Shown here: positions 16,377-24,639 of the stretch, one piece after another
Layout: every line of letters starts with the position of its first letter
Numbering within the stretch: position 1 is the first letter of the stretch
DNA from: Rhizobiales bacterium Ga0077524
Lineage (GTDB): Bacteria; Pseudomonadota; Alphaproteobacteria; Rhizobiales; Hyphomicrobiaceae
Reading direction: 5' to 3'
Assembly (NCBI GenBank): GCA_001464755.1
Contig: LNDR01000398.1
Span: forward strand, 1-38,252
DNA length: 38,252 nt
The notes under the pieces: model-generated
What the model saw: the letters and a program-made list of their open reading frames with translations, nothing else
Databases searched by the model: none
Told to the model about the DNA's origin: nothing
Made by a program: the position numbers and the translations under genes

Positions 16377-17480
16377 ATGCAGGTTTTGGAAATCATCGAG
16401 ACGTCGCAATCGGGCGAGGCCATGGCCAATCTCGCCCGCATGGCCGGCATCACCGAGTCTCAAGCCCGCGCTGTCGCCAAGGTGGTCGTTCCCGAACTCG
16501 CGCTCGCCCTCGAGAGGAATACGTTATCGCGCGGCGGCCTCGCCGATCTGGTCTACGCGCTCGGGCAAGGTCACCACGAGCAGATCCTCGAAACCCCGCG
16601 AGCCTGGTCCGATCCCCGTATCGCCGCCGACGGCCAGGCCGTTCTGACCCACATCCTCGGCTCCGAGGGAAAAGCCCGGGCACTATCGGCGCGCGCCGCT
16701 AAAGCGTCCGGCGTCGGCGGCGGCATCATCGAGATGCTGCTCCCGATCCTCGCCCAACTGCTAATGGGCGCCATTGCCAAGTATGCGAAGGGCGGCCTGG
16801 GCGACATCCTCTCTCGCCTCCCCATCCCAGGCGGCAGCAGCCCCGCGCCCGAGCGCCGCGACGGAGGCGGCTTCGATACCGGTGGCACCATGGACCATCG
16901 AGCCGGATACGAGTTGCCGAAGGTCGACCTCCCTAGAGGTGGTTTCCCCATGCCGCCGATGCCCGGTTCCCCGGAGACAAGCGGACGGGCGCCGCCATGG
17001 CCAACCAACGACGAGCCGGCCCGCCGCCCCGGCGGCTACGAGCTGCCATGGCCTGGCAGCGGTCGCGCTTCCGCGCCACCTGACCGCCGCAGCCGCACCG
17101 GGTTCGAGTTGCCCGAGACCGATGCCCCATCTCCGGGCGGTTATCCGATGCCGCCAATCCCGCCGTCGCCCGACACCGACCAGCCCCAACCGCGCGGCGA
17201 GACCGGCGGCGGCGGCTTTCCCTTACCGTTCCCCATGCCCGGGTCGGGCAATAGTGAACGCGGCAACAACCCCTACGGCGATCTTTCGGACATTCTGCGC
17301 CGCGGCGGCCGCGTCCCGGTCGAGGCCAATTCTGGCGGCGGCCTCTGGTCAATCGTGCGCAGCGTCATCGGCAGCGCGCTCGGCTTCGGCAACCGCGGCA
17401 TCGTCGGCTGGTTGATACGCTTCGTTGTCATGCGCTGGGGCTGGCGCATCTTGCAGCGCATCCTCCTCGGCCGGCGCTGA
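16377..17480 (+). CDS. DUF937-like protein with Pro/Gly-rich repeat region
   Basis: The N-terminal part of this 367-aa protein (about residues 1-130) is helical and resembles DUF937. It starts with VLEIIETSQSGEAMANLARMAGITESQARAVAKVVVPEL, a module seen with helical stacking proteins of unknown role. A hydrophobic stretch follows at about 115-130 (IIEMLLPILAQLLMGAIA). The middle (about 145-310) is low-complexity, with imperfect repeats such as GYELPKVD, GGFPMPPMPGSP, GYELPWPGS, GFELPETD, GGYPMPPIPPSP and GGFPLPFPMPGS. The C-terminus (about 325-367) is hydrophobic and basic (WLIRFVVMRWGWRILQRI), likely a membrane contact. The ATG at 16377 fits the domain start; GAGGA lies rather far upstream. 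Function unknown. Confidence 0.8.
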   Translation: MQVLEIIETSQSGEAMANLARMAGITESQARAVAKVVVPELALALERNTLSRGGLADLVYALGQGHHEQILETPRAWSDPRIAADGQAVLTHILGSEGKARALSARAAKASGVGGGIIEMLLPILAQLLMGAIAKYAKGGLGDILSRLPIPGGSSPAPERRDGGGFDTGGTMDHRAGYELPKVDLPRGGFPMPPMPGSPETSGRAPPWPTNDEPARRPGGYELPWPGSGRASAPPDRRSRTGFELPETDAPSPGGYPMPPIPPSPDTDQPQPRGETGGGGFPLPFPMPGSGNSERGNNPYGDLSDILRRGGRVPVEANSGGGLWSIVRSVIGSALGFGNRGIVGWLIRFVVMRWGWRILQRILLGRR

Positions 17481-17498
17481 GCGGTCCGCCACAGCCTC

Positions 17499-17816
17499 TC
17501 AGGCTCCTTCCGCGCTGGCCGTTTCTGCCACCACCCAAGCCAGGAAGTCCGCCGAGCCATCGGCGACAAGCAGGACGAGGGCAGCCGGGTTCGAATAGGG
17601 ATGTGCCACGCGGATCCAACCGACGACGCGATTGGCTAGGCCCGCCCGCGTCTTGACTATCGCGATTACTTCCTCATCACGCTGGATCTCTCCGGCCCAG
17701 CGATAAATCGATCGCATCCCAGGAATGACGTTCACGCACGCCGCGAGCCCCGCCGTGACCAGCTCGCCGCCGATCTGCTCCGCCACCAACAAACTGGGGA
17801 AGGTTGCATAGATCAC
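17499..17816 (-). CDS. cutA: CutA1-family protein
   Basis: The 105-aa CutA protein folds as a small ferredoxin-like trimer linked to divalent-cation tolerance in E. coli; its molecular role is still unclear. Family signatures are IYATFPS at the first strand, [34 protein letters not shown] (Cys and the PGM-SIY-W-G-I core) and the C-terminal WVVAE helix. The GTG at 17816 is preferred because GGAGG stands seven bases upstream and gives the usual family length. The frame stays open upstream to another GTG at 17888, which would add 24 atypical residues. It is convergent with the DUF937-like gene (18-base gap) and divergent from the NAD kinase. Confidence 0.9.
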   Translation of the reverse strand: MIYATFPSLLVAEQIGGELVTAGLAACVNVIPGMRSIYRWAGEIQRDEEVIAIVKTRAGLANRVVGWIRVAHPYSNPAALVLLVADGSADFLAWVVAETASAEGA

Positions 17817-17949
17817 GACGACGCCTCCGCCGACGCAGCGAATTCCCTCTTCCGCCTCGACATTTACTCGCGTCGTGATTTCTGGCACTGCAATAAGTCT
17901 CCTCGCCGAGGAAGCGCCTGGTCAACCCGGGCAGATCCGGAAGCCGATC

Positions 17950-18732
17950 ATGCCAAAGCCCAGCGCCAGGTTCGAGCGCATTTCCTTTGTCGCCAGCGAT
18001 ACGACGGAGGCGCGCCAGGCGCTTCAGCGAATGGCCGACCGCTACGAGAACGCAGACGTCGCCGTCGCTGACGTCATCGTGGCACTCGGCGGCGACGGCC
18101 TGATGCTCGAGACGCTGCAGCGCCACATGCACGATCAGATACCGATCTACGGCATGAATCGCGGCTCCGTCGGTTTCCTCATGAACGAATACCACGAGGA
18201 CAATCTGCTCGAGCGCCTCGAGCGCGCCGAGCTGAGCCGAATCCATCCCCTGTCCATGACCGCGATCGACCAGACCGGCAAGACGCATACGGCACTCGCC
18301 ATCAACGAGGTCTCGGTGTTCCGCGAGACTCACCAGGTCGCCAAGCTGCGCATTTCGGTCGACGGCAAGGTGCGACTGGACGAGCTGGCCTGCGATGGCC
18401 TTCTCGTCGCGACGCCGGCTGGCTCTACCGCCTACAACCTCTCGGCCTACGGCCCTATCCTGCCAATCAACGCCCGCCTGCTGGCGTTGACGCCCATTTC
18501 TGCATTCCGCCCGCGGCGCTGGCGCGGCGCGCTCCTGCCGGCCGCCGCCCGCATCGAGATCGAGGTGCTGGAGGCCGATAAACGCCCCGTCAGCGCCGTT
18601 GCCGACAACATCGAGACACGCTCTGTCGTCCGCGTCACTGTGGAGGAGGCGCGGCAGACCGAGATCCTCATGCTCTTCGATTCCGGCCACAACCTCGACG
18701 AGCGCATCCTGTCCGAGCAGTTCCGCTATTGA
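17950..18732 (+). CDS. nadK: NAD kinase
   Basis: The 260-aa cytoplasmic enzyme phosphorylates NAD to NADP using ATP. The diagnostic GGDG motif is at residues 47-50 ([12 protein letters not shown]), followed by [15 protein letters not shown], the NE/D-type motif LAINEVSV and the glycine-rich [21 protein letters not shown]. The short N-terminus before GGDG is typical of alphaproteobacterial members. The ATG at 17950 was chosen because upstream residues are unlike the family; the ribosome-binding site is weak (GGAA). It is divergent from cutA. The 128 bases after the stop hold a small hairpin near 18744-18757 and no gene. Confidence 0.95.
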   Translation: MPKPSARFERISFVASDTTEARQALQRMADRYENADVAVADVIVALGGDGLMLETLQRHMHDQIPIYGMNRGSVGFLMNEYHEDNLLERLERAELSRIHPLSMTAIDQTGKTHTALAINEVSVFRETHQVAKLRISVDGKVRLDELACDGLLVATPAGSTAYNLSAYGPILPINARLLALTPISAFRPRRWRGALLPAAARIEIEVLEADKRPVSAVADNIETRSVVRVTVEEARQTEILMLFDSGHNLDERILSEQFRY

Positions 18733-18860
18733 AACTGGTCCGCCGACGAGGCTTCGTCCCGGGCCTCTGGATAGCCGCGCGTTTCCGTTGTCAGCCACGG
18801 TGTGTAAGGTTAAGCAACATCTTGTGACGGTGGGCGAACGGTCAGTGGGGACCAGCGACT

Positions 18861-19706
18861 TTGAGCAGTAGCGGCATCGAGAGCTTCTTCGTCGGCATCG
18901 GCGCCCAGAAGTCTGGGACCACATGGCTCGCCCGCATGCTGGCCGGCCATCCCGACATCTTCGTAACCCCTGTGAAGGAGATCCACTACTTCGATCATAT
19001 TCGGGGCCTGACTCAGCACCTCTCGCCGAAGAAGCGCCGCTCTCGCTACCGGAAGTATTACCAGCGGATGTGGACCCAGTGGAGCCACTTCGCCGAGCAC
19101 CGCAGCCAGCGCCAGTGGTGGCGCGACTACATGGCCTCGCCCATCGACGACGACTGGTATCGCGGCCTGTTCCGGCATCGCGGCAGCGCAACGATCGCCG
19201 GTGAGATCACGCCCGAGTACGCCATTCTCGGCATCGACGGGCTCAACCACATCAAGCGGCTCGCACCAGACGCCCGCATCATTTTCATCATGCGCAACCC
19301 GGTGGACAGGCTCTGGAGTCAGGTTCTCCACCAGTGCCGATCGCGCGGCCTCGACGCCAACCGTCAATCGACCGAGGCCATCGCCGCCATGTTGGCCGAG
19401 CCGCGTTTCGGCGAGCTGGCCGACTACGCCCAGACGCTCGTCCTCTTCTACGAGGACATGCATTCCGACCGCCTCGCCGCTTTACGCCAGGTCTGCCGAT
19501 TCATCGGAACCCACTTCGACGCGAGCTATTTCACCGAACTCGGCCGACGCTTCAACCGCAGCCAACAAGCCGCTCTCCCGGCGCCAGTCCGAGCCCACAT
19601 GCGCCAGCTTTGTCGCGCCCAGGCCGAAGCCGTCCGTCAGCGGGTTGGCCGCATTCCCGAGGCATGGGAGCGCGAGTTCGACCTTGGGCCGGCCAAGGCC
19701 GGCTGA
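18861..19706 (+). CDS. PAPS-dependent sulfotransferase family protein
   Basis: The 281-aa protein should transfer a sulfonate group from 3'-phosphoadenosine-5'-phosphosulfate to an unknown acceptor. The 5'-phosphosulfate loop GAQKSGTTWLARML lies at 14-27 and the 3'-phosphate motif RNPVDRLWSQ at 145-154. Both are canonical. The acceptor-binding middle region is rich in Arg, Trp and Tyr. There is no clear signal or membrane segment. The start is TTG at 18861 with GGGGA nine bases upstream; no ATG precedes the binding loop. It ends five bases before the convergent soxA stop. The bacterial acceptor (carbohydrate, lipid or protein) cannot be predicted. Confidence 0.88.
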   Translation: MSSSGIESFFVGIGAQKSGTTWLARMLAGHPDIFVTPVKEIHYFDHIRGLTQHLSPKKRRSRYRKYYQRMWTQWSHFAEHRSQRQWWRDYMASPIDDDWYRGLFRHRGSATIAGEITPEYAILGIDGLNHIKRLAPDARIIFIMRNPVDRLWSQVLHQCRSRGLDANRQSTEAIAAMLAEPRFGELADYAQTLVLFYEDMHSDRLAALRQVCRFIGTHFDASYFTELGRRFNRSQQAALPAPVRAHMRQLCRAQAEAVRQRVGRIPEAWEREFDLGPAKAG

Positions 19707-19711
19707 GAAGC

Positions 19712-20497
19712 TCAGCGGCGAATGCCGGGCGTCTCGATCGGAATGCCTCGTGCCCGCCACGCTAGGAAGAGTTCGAGCGACAGGTGCTCGGTCGAGCCGG
19801 GTTCGAATTCTGCCGCCCGCACACCCTGTTGGCATGCCTTCAACCTTCGATGCAGGCTCCCGAGACCCTGCCACGTCAACCGGTAGGCGGGATAGCCCAC
19901 ACCGAGCCCGCTCGATATGACATCGCCTCTGAGCTTGCGACCGACGTTCTGTTCGTGGCACTGGCTGCACGCGATATTGAGCTGGCCCTGCCGACTCTCG
20001 TAGACGGCACGTCCCTGCTCGAGGAAGCCTCTCGCCGCACCGTCCACCGCGACGCTCATGATCATCCCCTTCGACTGATGCGCAACGAGCGCCGTCAGCG
20101 CGAGCAGCTCTTCGGATTCATACGCGAGCGCCGGTAGCGATTGGTGCTGGACGCGGCAGCCGTTGATACGGCCCTCGATATTGACCAGCGCGCCCGTCTC
20201 ACGGTTGATAGCCGGATAACGCGTTGCCACCCCGCGCATGCCGCCGGGCTGCCCATGGCACGACGCACAGGAACGGCCAGAGGGCACCGAGCCATCCTTC
20301 CAGAGGCGCTCTCCAAGCTCGACCCAAAGCATCCCCCGGTTGAGGGTCTCGTCGGCCTGTTCCGCCGCTAGCTCGAGCGAAAGGAATTCGCGCGCCGATC
20401 GCGCCTTCGGCTCCGCCTCGGCGGCGAACGGGGCAATCGCGGCGAATACAGCGGCAAGTGCACGGCGCAACGCCTTGCCCGCGACGCCGCGCCTCAT
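19712..20497 (-). CDS. soxA: Diheme c-type cytochrome SoxA
   Basis: The 261-aa periplasmic subunit of the SoxAX cytochrome attaches thiosulfate-type sulfur to the SoxY carrier cysteine in canonical systems. A signal peptide spans about 1-27. Two heme-binding motifs are present, CASCH (77-81) and CSQCH (177-181). C222 in LKACQQGVRA corresponds by position to the Cys ligand of the active-site heme that carries a persulfide. The ATG at 20497 overlaps the soxZ stop in an ATGA arrangement, so the two are translationally coupled. It is the last gene of the hydroxylase-sox operon. Neither soxB nor soxCD follows; the next gene is on the other strand. Confidence 0.93.
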   Translation of the reverse strand: MRRGVAGKALRRALAAVFAAIAPFAAEAEPKARSAREFLSLELAAEQADETLNRGMLWVELGERLWKDGSVPSGRSCASCHGQPGGMRGVATRYPAINRETGALVNIEGRINGCRVQHQSLPALAYESEELLALTALVAHQSKGMIMSVAVDGAARGFLEQGRAVYESRQGQLNIACSQCHEQNVGRKLRGDVISSGLGVGYPAYRLTWQGLGSLHRRLKACQQGVRAAEFEPGSTEHLSLELFLAWRARGIPIETPGIRR

Positions 20498-20817
20498 GCG
20501 GGCGCCACCGTCAACAACCGCGTCTCGACAGCGGTTTCGCCCGTGTCGTCCATCCACGTGAAGACGACGTCGCCAGTGCGCGTCGCGACCGTGGTGAATG
20601 TCAGCAGCGGATTCGCCGCAATACCGGGGCCGAGTTCTGCCCGAAACACCTCAGCGCCGTCATAGTGCACATGGAACGTGTGCACGATCCGTCGCCCGCT
20701 GACTCCGGCACCGGCCGCGGTGTGCCCGGTGATCATCGGATGCAGGATCACCGTGCGAATCTCGATCACCTCGCCCGCCCTCGCGATCTCCGGCATGACA
20801 ATGCGGCGCAAACGCAT
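20494..20817 (-). CDS. soxZ: Sulfur carrier partner SoxZ
   Basis: The 107-aa immunoglobulin-like protein pairs with SoxY to present the carrier cysteine. Family landmarks are VIEIRTVILHPMITGH, RIVHTFHVHYDGAEVFRAEL, GIAANPLLTFTTVA and VFTWMDDTGE. It has no signal peptide; in known systems SoxZ is exported with SoxY through the SoxY Tat signal. AGAGG lies five bases before the ATG at 20817. The gene starts nine bases after soxY ends and overlaps soxA by four bases. Confidence 0.94.
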   Translation of the reverse strand: MRLRRIVMPEIARAGEVIEIRTVILHPMITGHTAAGAGVSGRRIVHTFHVHYDGAEVFRAELGPGIAANPLLTFTTVATRTGDVVFTWMDDTGETAVETRLLTVAPA

Positions 20818-20826
20818 ATCGGCCTC

Positions 20827-21324
20827 TCAGCTTCCGTCGAGACAGGCGGCGAGCAGCACCACCACCTCGGTGCTCGCTTCCCACAGCCCACCGTCGCTCG
20901 TCTCCGCGAGGGCGTGCACCAGTTGTGTCGTCGCCAAGCGGATATTCGTCTGCGCCTCCGCACGCCCCGATCTCGGACCGAATTGAAAACGCGCGATCAA
21001 CGCCACCGGATTTTTCTCGGAAAGAATATGGATCGCGCGCACGTGATCCGCCTCTGTCATCGGACTTGCGACGGTCACCCTGAGCGCCACCGAGTTTCCA
21101 CTTTCCGCCAGACGTGGAATGTCGAGCGCAACGCGTCCAATTCGGATTTCGCGCCCCGCGGCAATCTCGCGTCGCACCTTCTGATACTGGCCGCTGACAC
21201 CGCCGTCTTCGGCCCACGCAGCACCAATACTTGGCGTCGCGATAAAGCCACCCACCGCCGCAATCAGGCGCCGGCGGTCGAGTCCGAGCATCCGCGGAGT
21301 TGCTGAAGTCTTGCGCTGCTGCAC
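20827..21324 (-). CDS. soxY: SoxY-family sulfur carrier with non-canonical AACLDGS arm
   Basis: The 165-aa protein has a Tat-like signal (DRRRLIAAVGGFIATPSIGAAWA) and the SoxY fold (IGRVALDIPRLAESGNSVALRV, VRAIHILSEKNPVALIARFQF). Canonical SoxY ends in a flexible GGCGG arm whose Cys carries the substrate. Here the chain ends VVVLLAACLDGS: the Cys is kept (C161) but the glycines are Ala/Leu/Asp. From memory, NCBI recognises a SoxY-related AACIE arm family, and this protein fits that variant. GGAGG lies seven bases before the GTG at 21324; a TTG one codon earlier is less likely. I found no GGCGG in another frame, so this is not a frameshift. Confidence 0.88.
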   Translation of the reverse strand: MQQRKTSATPRMLGLDRRRLIAAVGGFIATPSIGAAWAEDGGVSGQYQKVRREIAAGREIRIGRVALDIPRLAESGNSVALRVTVASPMTEADHVRAIHILSEKNPVALIARFQFGPRSGRAEAQTNIRLATTQLVHALAETSDGGLWEASTEVVVLLAACLDGS

Positions 21325-21340
21325 CAAACCGCCTCCTGCG

Positions 21341-21787
21341 TCACTTCAAGGTCACGAGCCACGCCACCACGTCCTCGATCTCCGCCGCCGTCAGCACCGG
21401 CCGCCCATCGAATTCCTTCGCCACCCGCGCGAGCCCCTCCACCCGATGGTAAGGCGGCATCAGCGTCTCCGCGTTGAGCCGCGATGCATCGATGAGGCGC
21501 AACCTTATCTGGGCCTCGGTCAAACGGCCCCCGATGCCACCGAGATCAGGCCCGAGATCGCCCTGGAACGGCTCGTCCGGCGCAGGCACCCGATGGCAGA
21601 TCAGGCAATTTCCCCCCCGACGGTCGATAACGATGCTCCGGCCCCTCTCCGCATCACCAATGCGGCCATCGAGAGGTTTGGCGATAGAATCGCCTGATAC
21701 CTCGAACGACGCCAAGCCACGCGGCTCACCAGCTGAGGTCGAGACGACGCTGGCGATGAGCAGCGCTGCACCGACCGCACGCCGCAC
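21341..21787 (-). CDS. soxX: Monoheme c-type cytochrome SoxX
   Basis: The 148-aa exported cytochrome partners SoxA and takes electrons from the sulfur-conjugation reaction. After a signal peptide (about 1-20, GAALLIASVVSTSAGEP) come the heme motif CLICH (61-65), the SoxX segment GDLGPDLGGIGGRLTEAQIRLRLID and the likely axial Met M110 in TLMPPYHRV. The C-terminal helix LTAAEIEDVVAWLVTLK is typical. The GTG at 21787 is chosen because it opens the signal peptide, with AGGG nine bases upstream. Its start is four bases after the end of the hydroxylase gene, which indicates operon membership. The ATG at 21795 is out of frame. Confidence 0.9.
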   Translation of the reverse strand: MRRAVGAALLIASVVSTSAGEPRGLASFEVSGDSIAKPLDGRIGDAERGRSIVIDRRGGNCLICHRVPAPDEPFQGDLGPDLGGIGGRLTEAQIRLRLIDASRLNAETLMPPYHRVEGLARVAKEFDGRPVLTAAEIEDVVAWLVTLK

Positions 21788-21791
21788 CGCC

Positions 21792-23999
21792 TCATGCCCT
21801 GAGCTTTTGATCCTTGACCGGTAGCTCGCGTATCCTGACGCCGGTCGCAGCAGCGATGGCATTGAGCACTGCCGGCGCCGCAACGCCGATCGTCGGCTCG
21901 CCGACGCCGCCCCACCAACCGCCGGATGGCATGACGATCGTCTCCACCTTCGGCATCTCATCGAAACTCAATGGGGAGTAGGTATCGAAGTTCGTCTCGA
22001 CGATGCGACCGTCCTTGACCGTGCACGACTGCTTGAGCGCCGCTCCAAGGCCGTAGACGAACGAGCCCTCGACCTGCATTTCGATAAGACGTGGATTGAC
22101 GGCGTAGCCCGGGTCGGTCGCCGCGACGATCCGATGCATCTTCAGCTTGCCGGCAGTGCTGACCGAGACCTCGGCCATCGCCGCAGTATAGCTGCCGAAC
22201 GACCGCAGCAGCGCCAGGCCACGGCCCTGCACACCGTCTGCCATCGGCTTGCCCCATCCGCCCTTTTCGGCGACCGCCTTCAGAACGGCGGCGGCTTTCG
22301 GCTGGTTACCGAGGAGGCGCATCCGGAACTCCAGCGGGTCGACCTTCGCCGCCGCCGCCAGCTCGTCCATGAAGCACTCGAGATAGACGGCGTTCTGGTT
22401 GACGTTGACGCCCCGCCAGAATCCGGGCGGCACATGCGGATTGCGCATGGCGTGATCGACCAGCAGGTTCGGCACGCCATAGCAGATCCCATGCTCGTTC
22501 GCCGTGGGTTTCTGCGGATCGTCCTTCGCGAGCCCCTGGAAGACGACTGGGTCCCGCCCGGCCTGCACCGCTTCCGGCCTGACCGAGGCGAGAATCGACT
22601 GTCCCGAGATCCTGATGTGCAACGCGACGAGATTTCCCTTGTCGTCGAGCGCACCCGTCGCCTTGGCCATGGTCACGGGATGATAGAACCCCTGCGCCAT
22701 GTCCTCCTCGCGGCTCCAGATCATCTTGATCGGCACACCCGGCACCTGCTTGGCGATGAGGACCGCCTGCGTGACGTAGTCGTGGAAGGCTCCACGCCGA
22801 CCAAATCCACCACCCAGATGAACCTTGTAGACATCGCATTTCTGCTGAGGCAGTCCCGCAGCCTTTGCCGCAGCCGCCAGCGCCGCCTCGCCGTTCTGCG
22901 TCGGACACCAGACTTCACACTTGTCGGCGGTCCACAGCGCCGTCGCGTTCATCGGCTCCAGCGTCGCATGGTTCTGGTGTGGGTAGCCGTAGACCGCCTC
23001 CACCTTGCGTGCAGCGCCCGCGATCGCCGCCGCTGCATCACCGTTGCTGTTGCCGACCGCCACGTCCTTGGTCGCCGTCAACCCGTCGCGCATCACCGCG
23101 GCGAAGCTGGTGCTTGAAGCCCCTTTGTGCGCGCCCTCGTCCCACGTGATGACGACAGCATCGAGCGCCGACTTGGCCTGCCACCACGTATCGGCCACCA
23201 CCGCGACCGCAACCTCACCCACCGGCAGCACATGCCGCACACCAGGCATCGACTTGGCTGTGGCCGCGTCGAACGAGGCGACCTTGCCACCGAACACGGG
23301 ACACGCCTTGATCGCGGCATTCAGCAGACCATCGAGCTTGATGTCCGTGCCATACACCTGCGAGCCGTCGACCTTGGGCGCCGTGTCGAGGCGCGCTACC
23401 GGCTTGCCGATCAGCTTCCAGTCCTTCGGGTCTTTCAGCGCTACATCCTTTGGCGGCGCGAGCTTGCCAGCCGCCTCGGCCAACTCTCCGAAAGTAGCCG
23501 TTTTGCCCGAACCCTTGTGGCTCAGCATCCCATTGCTGGCCACGATCTCGCCGGCAGGCACGCCCCACTTGCTCGCGGCCGCTTGTTTCAGCATCTCCCG
23601 CGCGGCGGCACCGCCTTGGCGGACATAATCATGCGAGCCGCGGATTCCGCGCGAGCCGCCGGTCGAGTAGTCGCGCCATACCCGATCTCGAGCAAGGTTC
23701 TGTCCCGGCGTCGGGTACTCGGTTGTCACCTTCGACCAGTCGCACTCGAGCTCCTCGGCAACCAACTGCGCGAGACCGGTCAGCGTGCCCTGCCCCATCT
23801 CGGACCGCGCGATGCGAACAACAACCGTATTGTCAGGCCGCACCACCACCCAAGCATTGACCTCGGGAGACTTTGGCGCGCTCGCGTAAGCTGAGAGCCC
23901 GCCTCTGGGCACATGGAAGCCCACCGTCAACCCGCTCACCACGGCAGCTGTGCTGCCTCCGACGAACGCGCGCCGGGTAACGGAGATCGTTTCGGTCAT
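21792..23999 (-). CDS. Molybdopterin-binding subunit of an IorB-type xanthine-dehydrogenase-family oxidase
   Basis: The 735-aa molybdenum hydroxylase large subunit is of the isoquinoline 1-oxidoreductase beta / aldehyde dehydrogenase type. It would hydroxylate an aldehyde or N-heterocycle. A twin-arginine signal SVTRRAFVGGSTAAVVSGL (7-24) indicates periplasmic export with its partner. Cofactor motifs include EPMN (348-351), GGGFGRR (396-402) and, near the C-terminus, GGVGEPTIG with the probable catalytic Glu701. There is no FAD subunit, as usual for this branch; c-type cytochromes commonly accept the electrons. GGAGG lies five bases before the ATG at 23999. The Fe-S gene ends eleven bases upstream and soxX starts four bases downstream. 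Confidence 0.92.
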   Translation of the reverse strand: MTETISVTRRAFVGGSTAAVVSGLTVGFHVPRGGLSAYASAPKSPEVNAWVVVRPDNTVVVRIARSEMGQGTLTGLAQLVAEELECDWSKVTTEYPTPGQNLARDRVWRDYSTGGSRGIRGSHDYVRQGGAAAREMLKQAAASKWGVPAGEIVASNGMLSHKGSGKTATFGELAEAAGKLAPPKDVALKDPKDWKLIGKPVARLDTAPKVDGSQVYGTDIKLDGLLNAAIKACPVFGGKVASFDAATAKSMPGVRHVLPVGEVAVAVVADTWWQAKSALDAVVITWDEGAHKGASSTSFAAVMRDGLTATKDVAVGNSNGDAAAAIAGAARKVEAVYGYPHQNHATLEPMNATALWTADKCEVWCPTQNGEAALAAAAKAAGLPQQKCDVYKVHLGGGFGRRGAFHDYVTQAVLIAKQVPGVPIKMIWSREEDMAQGFYHPVTMAKATGALDDKGNLVALHIRISGQSILASVRPEAVQAGRDPVVFQGLAKDDPQKPTANEHGICYGVPNLLVDHAMRNPHVPPGFWRGVNVNQNAVYLECFMDELAAAAKVDPLEFRMRLLGNQPKAAAVLKAVAEKGGWGKPMADGVQGRGLALLRSFGSYTAAMAEVSVSTAGKLKMHRIVAATDPGYAVNPRLIEMQVEGSFVYGLGAALKQSCTVKDGRIVETNFDTYSPLSFDEMPKVETIVMPSGGWWGGVGEPTIGVAAPAVLNAIAAATGVRIRELPVKDQKLRA

Positions 24000-24009
24000 G
24001 ATCGCCTCC

Positions 24010-24474
24010 TCAACCCTGGCTCTTGTTGCCGCCGGCCGCCTCGTGGATGGCCGCGCGGACCCGCTGATACGTGCCGCACCGGCAGATATTGGTCATTGCG
24101 GCGTCGATGTCGGCGTCGCTCGGCTTGGGCTTTTCCTTCAGCAGAGCCGCAGCCGCCATGATCATGCCGCTCTGGCAATAGCCGCATTGCGGGACGTCCA
24201 TGGACAGCCATGCCTTCTGCACGGGATGCGATGCGTCCGTCGAAAGCCCCTCGATCGTGACGATCTTCTGCTCGGGCTTGAGGCTGTCGACGGTGATCGC
24301 GCAGGAGCGAACCGGCACGCCATCGACATGGACAGTGCAGGCGCCGCACTGCGCAATGCCGCATCCGTATTTGGTGCCTGTGAGGCCGGCCTGCTCGCGC
24401 AAGGCCCAAAGCAGCGGCGTCGAGCCGTCGACCGAGAGGTCGAGCGACTTCCCATTGATGTTGAGCTTGGCCAT
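24010..24474 (-). CDS. [2Fe-2S] subunit of the IorAB-type molybdenum hydroxylase
   Basis: The 154-aa protein has the two clusters of the xanthine dehydrogenase family. The plant-ferredoxin-type N-terminal cluster has C38, C43, C46 and C58 ([16 protein letters not shown]...C). The helical C-terminal cluster has C97 and C100 in QCGYCQSGM and C131 and C133 in ICRCGTYQ. It passes electrons from the molybdenum centre to an external acceptor. It has no signal peptide and probably travels with the Tat-exported large subunit. The ATG at 24474 has GAGGA five bases upstream. It is the first gene of the operon that runs through soxA. The 165 bases upstream presumably hold the promoter; I see no convincing boxes. 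Confidence 0.94.
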   Translation of the reverse strand: MAKLNINGKSLDLSVDGSTPLLWALREQAGLTGTKYGCGIAQCGACTVHVDGVPVRSCAITVDSLKPEQKIVTIEGLSTDASHPVQKAWLSMDVPQCGYCQSGMIMAAAALLKEKPKPSDADIDAAMTNICRCGTYQRVRAAIHEAAGGNKSQG

Positions 24475-24639
24475 CCAGATCCTCGTCGGGCGACATTCGT
24501 CCGGTCCACGCGGAAACCCCGCGCGACCGAATGCTACTACCCGAAACGACAGGATGGCTGCGGCCACAGCTTGGCTGCCGTGGTAAAAAATGCGTGATCA
24601 GTTCGCGCTCGCGCCGCGGAAAGGCCGCTTCCGATCGCC

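Noticed and set aside
17817-17888. A 24-residue N-terminal extension of CutA from the GTG at 17888
   Set aside because: Those residues do not resemble the family, and an internal GTG has GGAGG at ideal spacing.
20820-20850. A frameshift in soxY that would restore a GGCGG arm
   Set aside because: I read the other two frames around the 3' end and found no GGCGG. The AACLDGS ending is continuous with a normal SoxY body and is followed closely by soxZ.
18486-21314. Long minus-strand frames crossing the NAD kinase and sulfotransferase genes (for example 17677-19191 and 18810-19463)
   Set aside because: They are opposite genes with clear GGDG and PAPS-binding motifs and encode no recognisable domain themselves.
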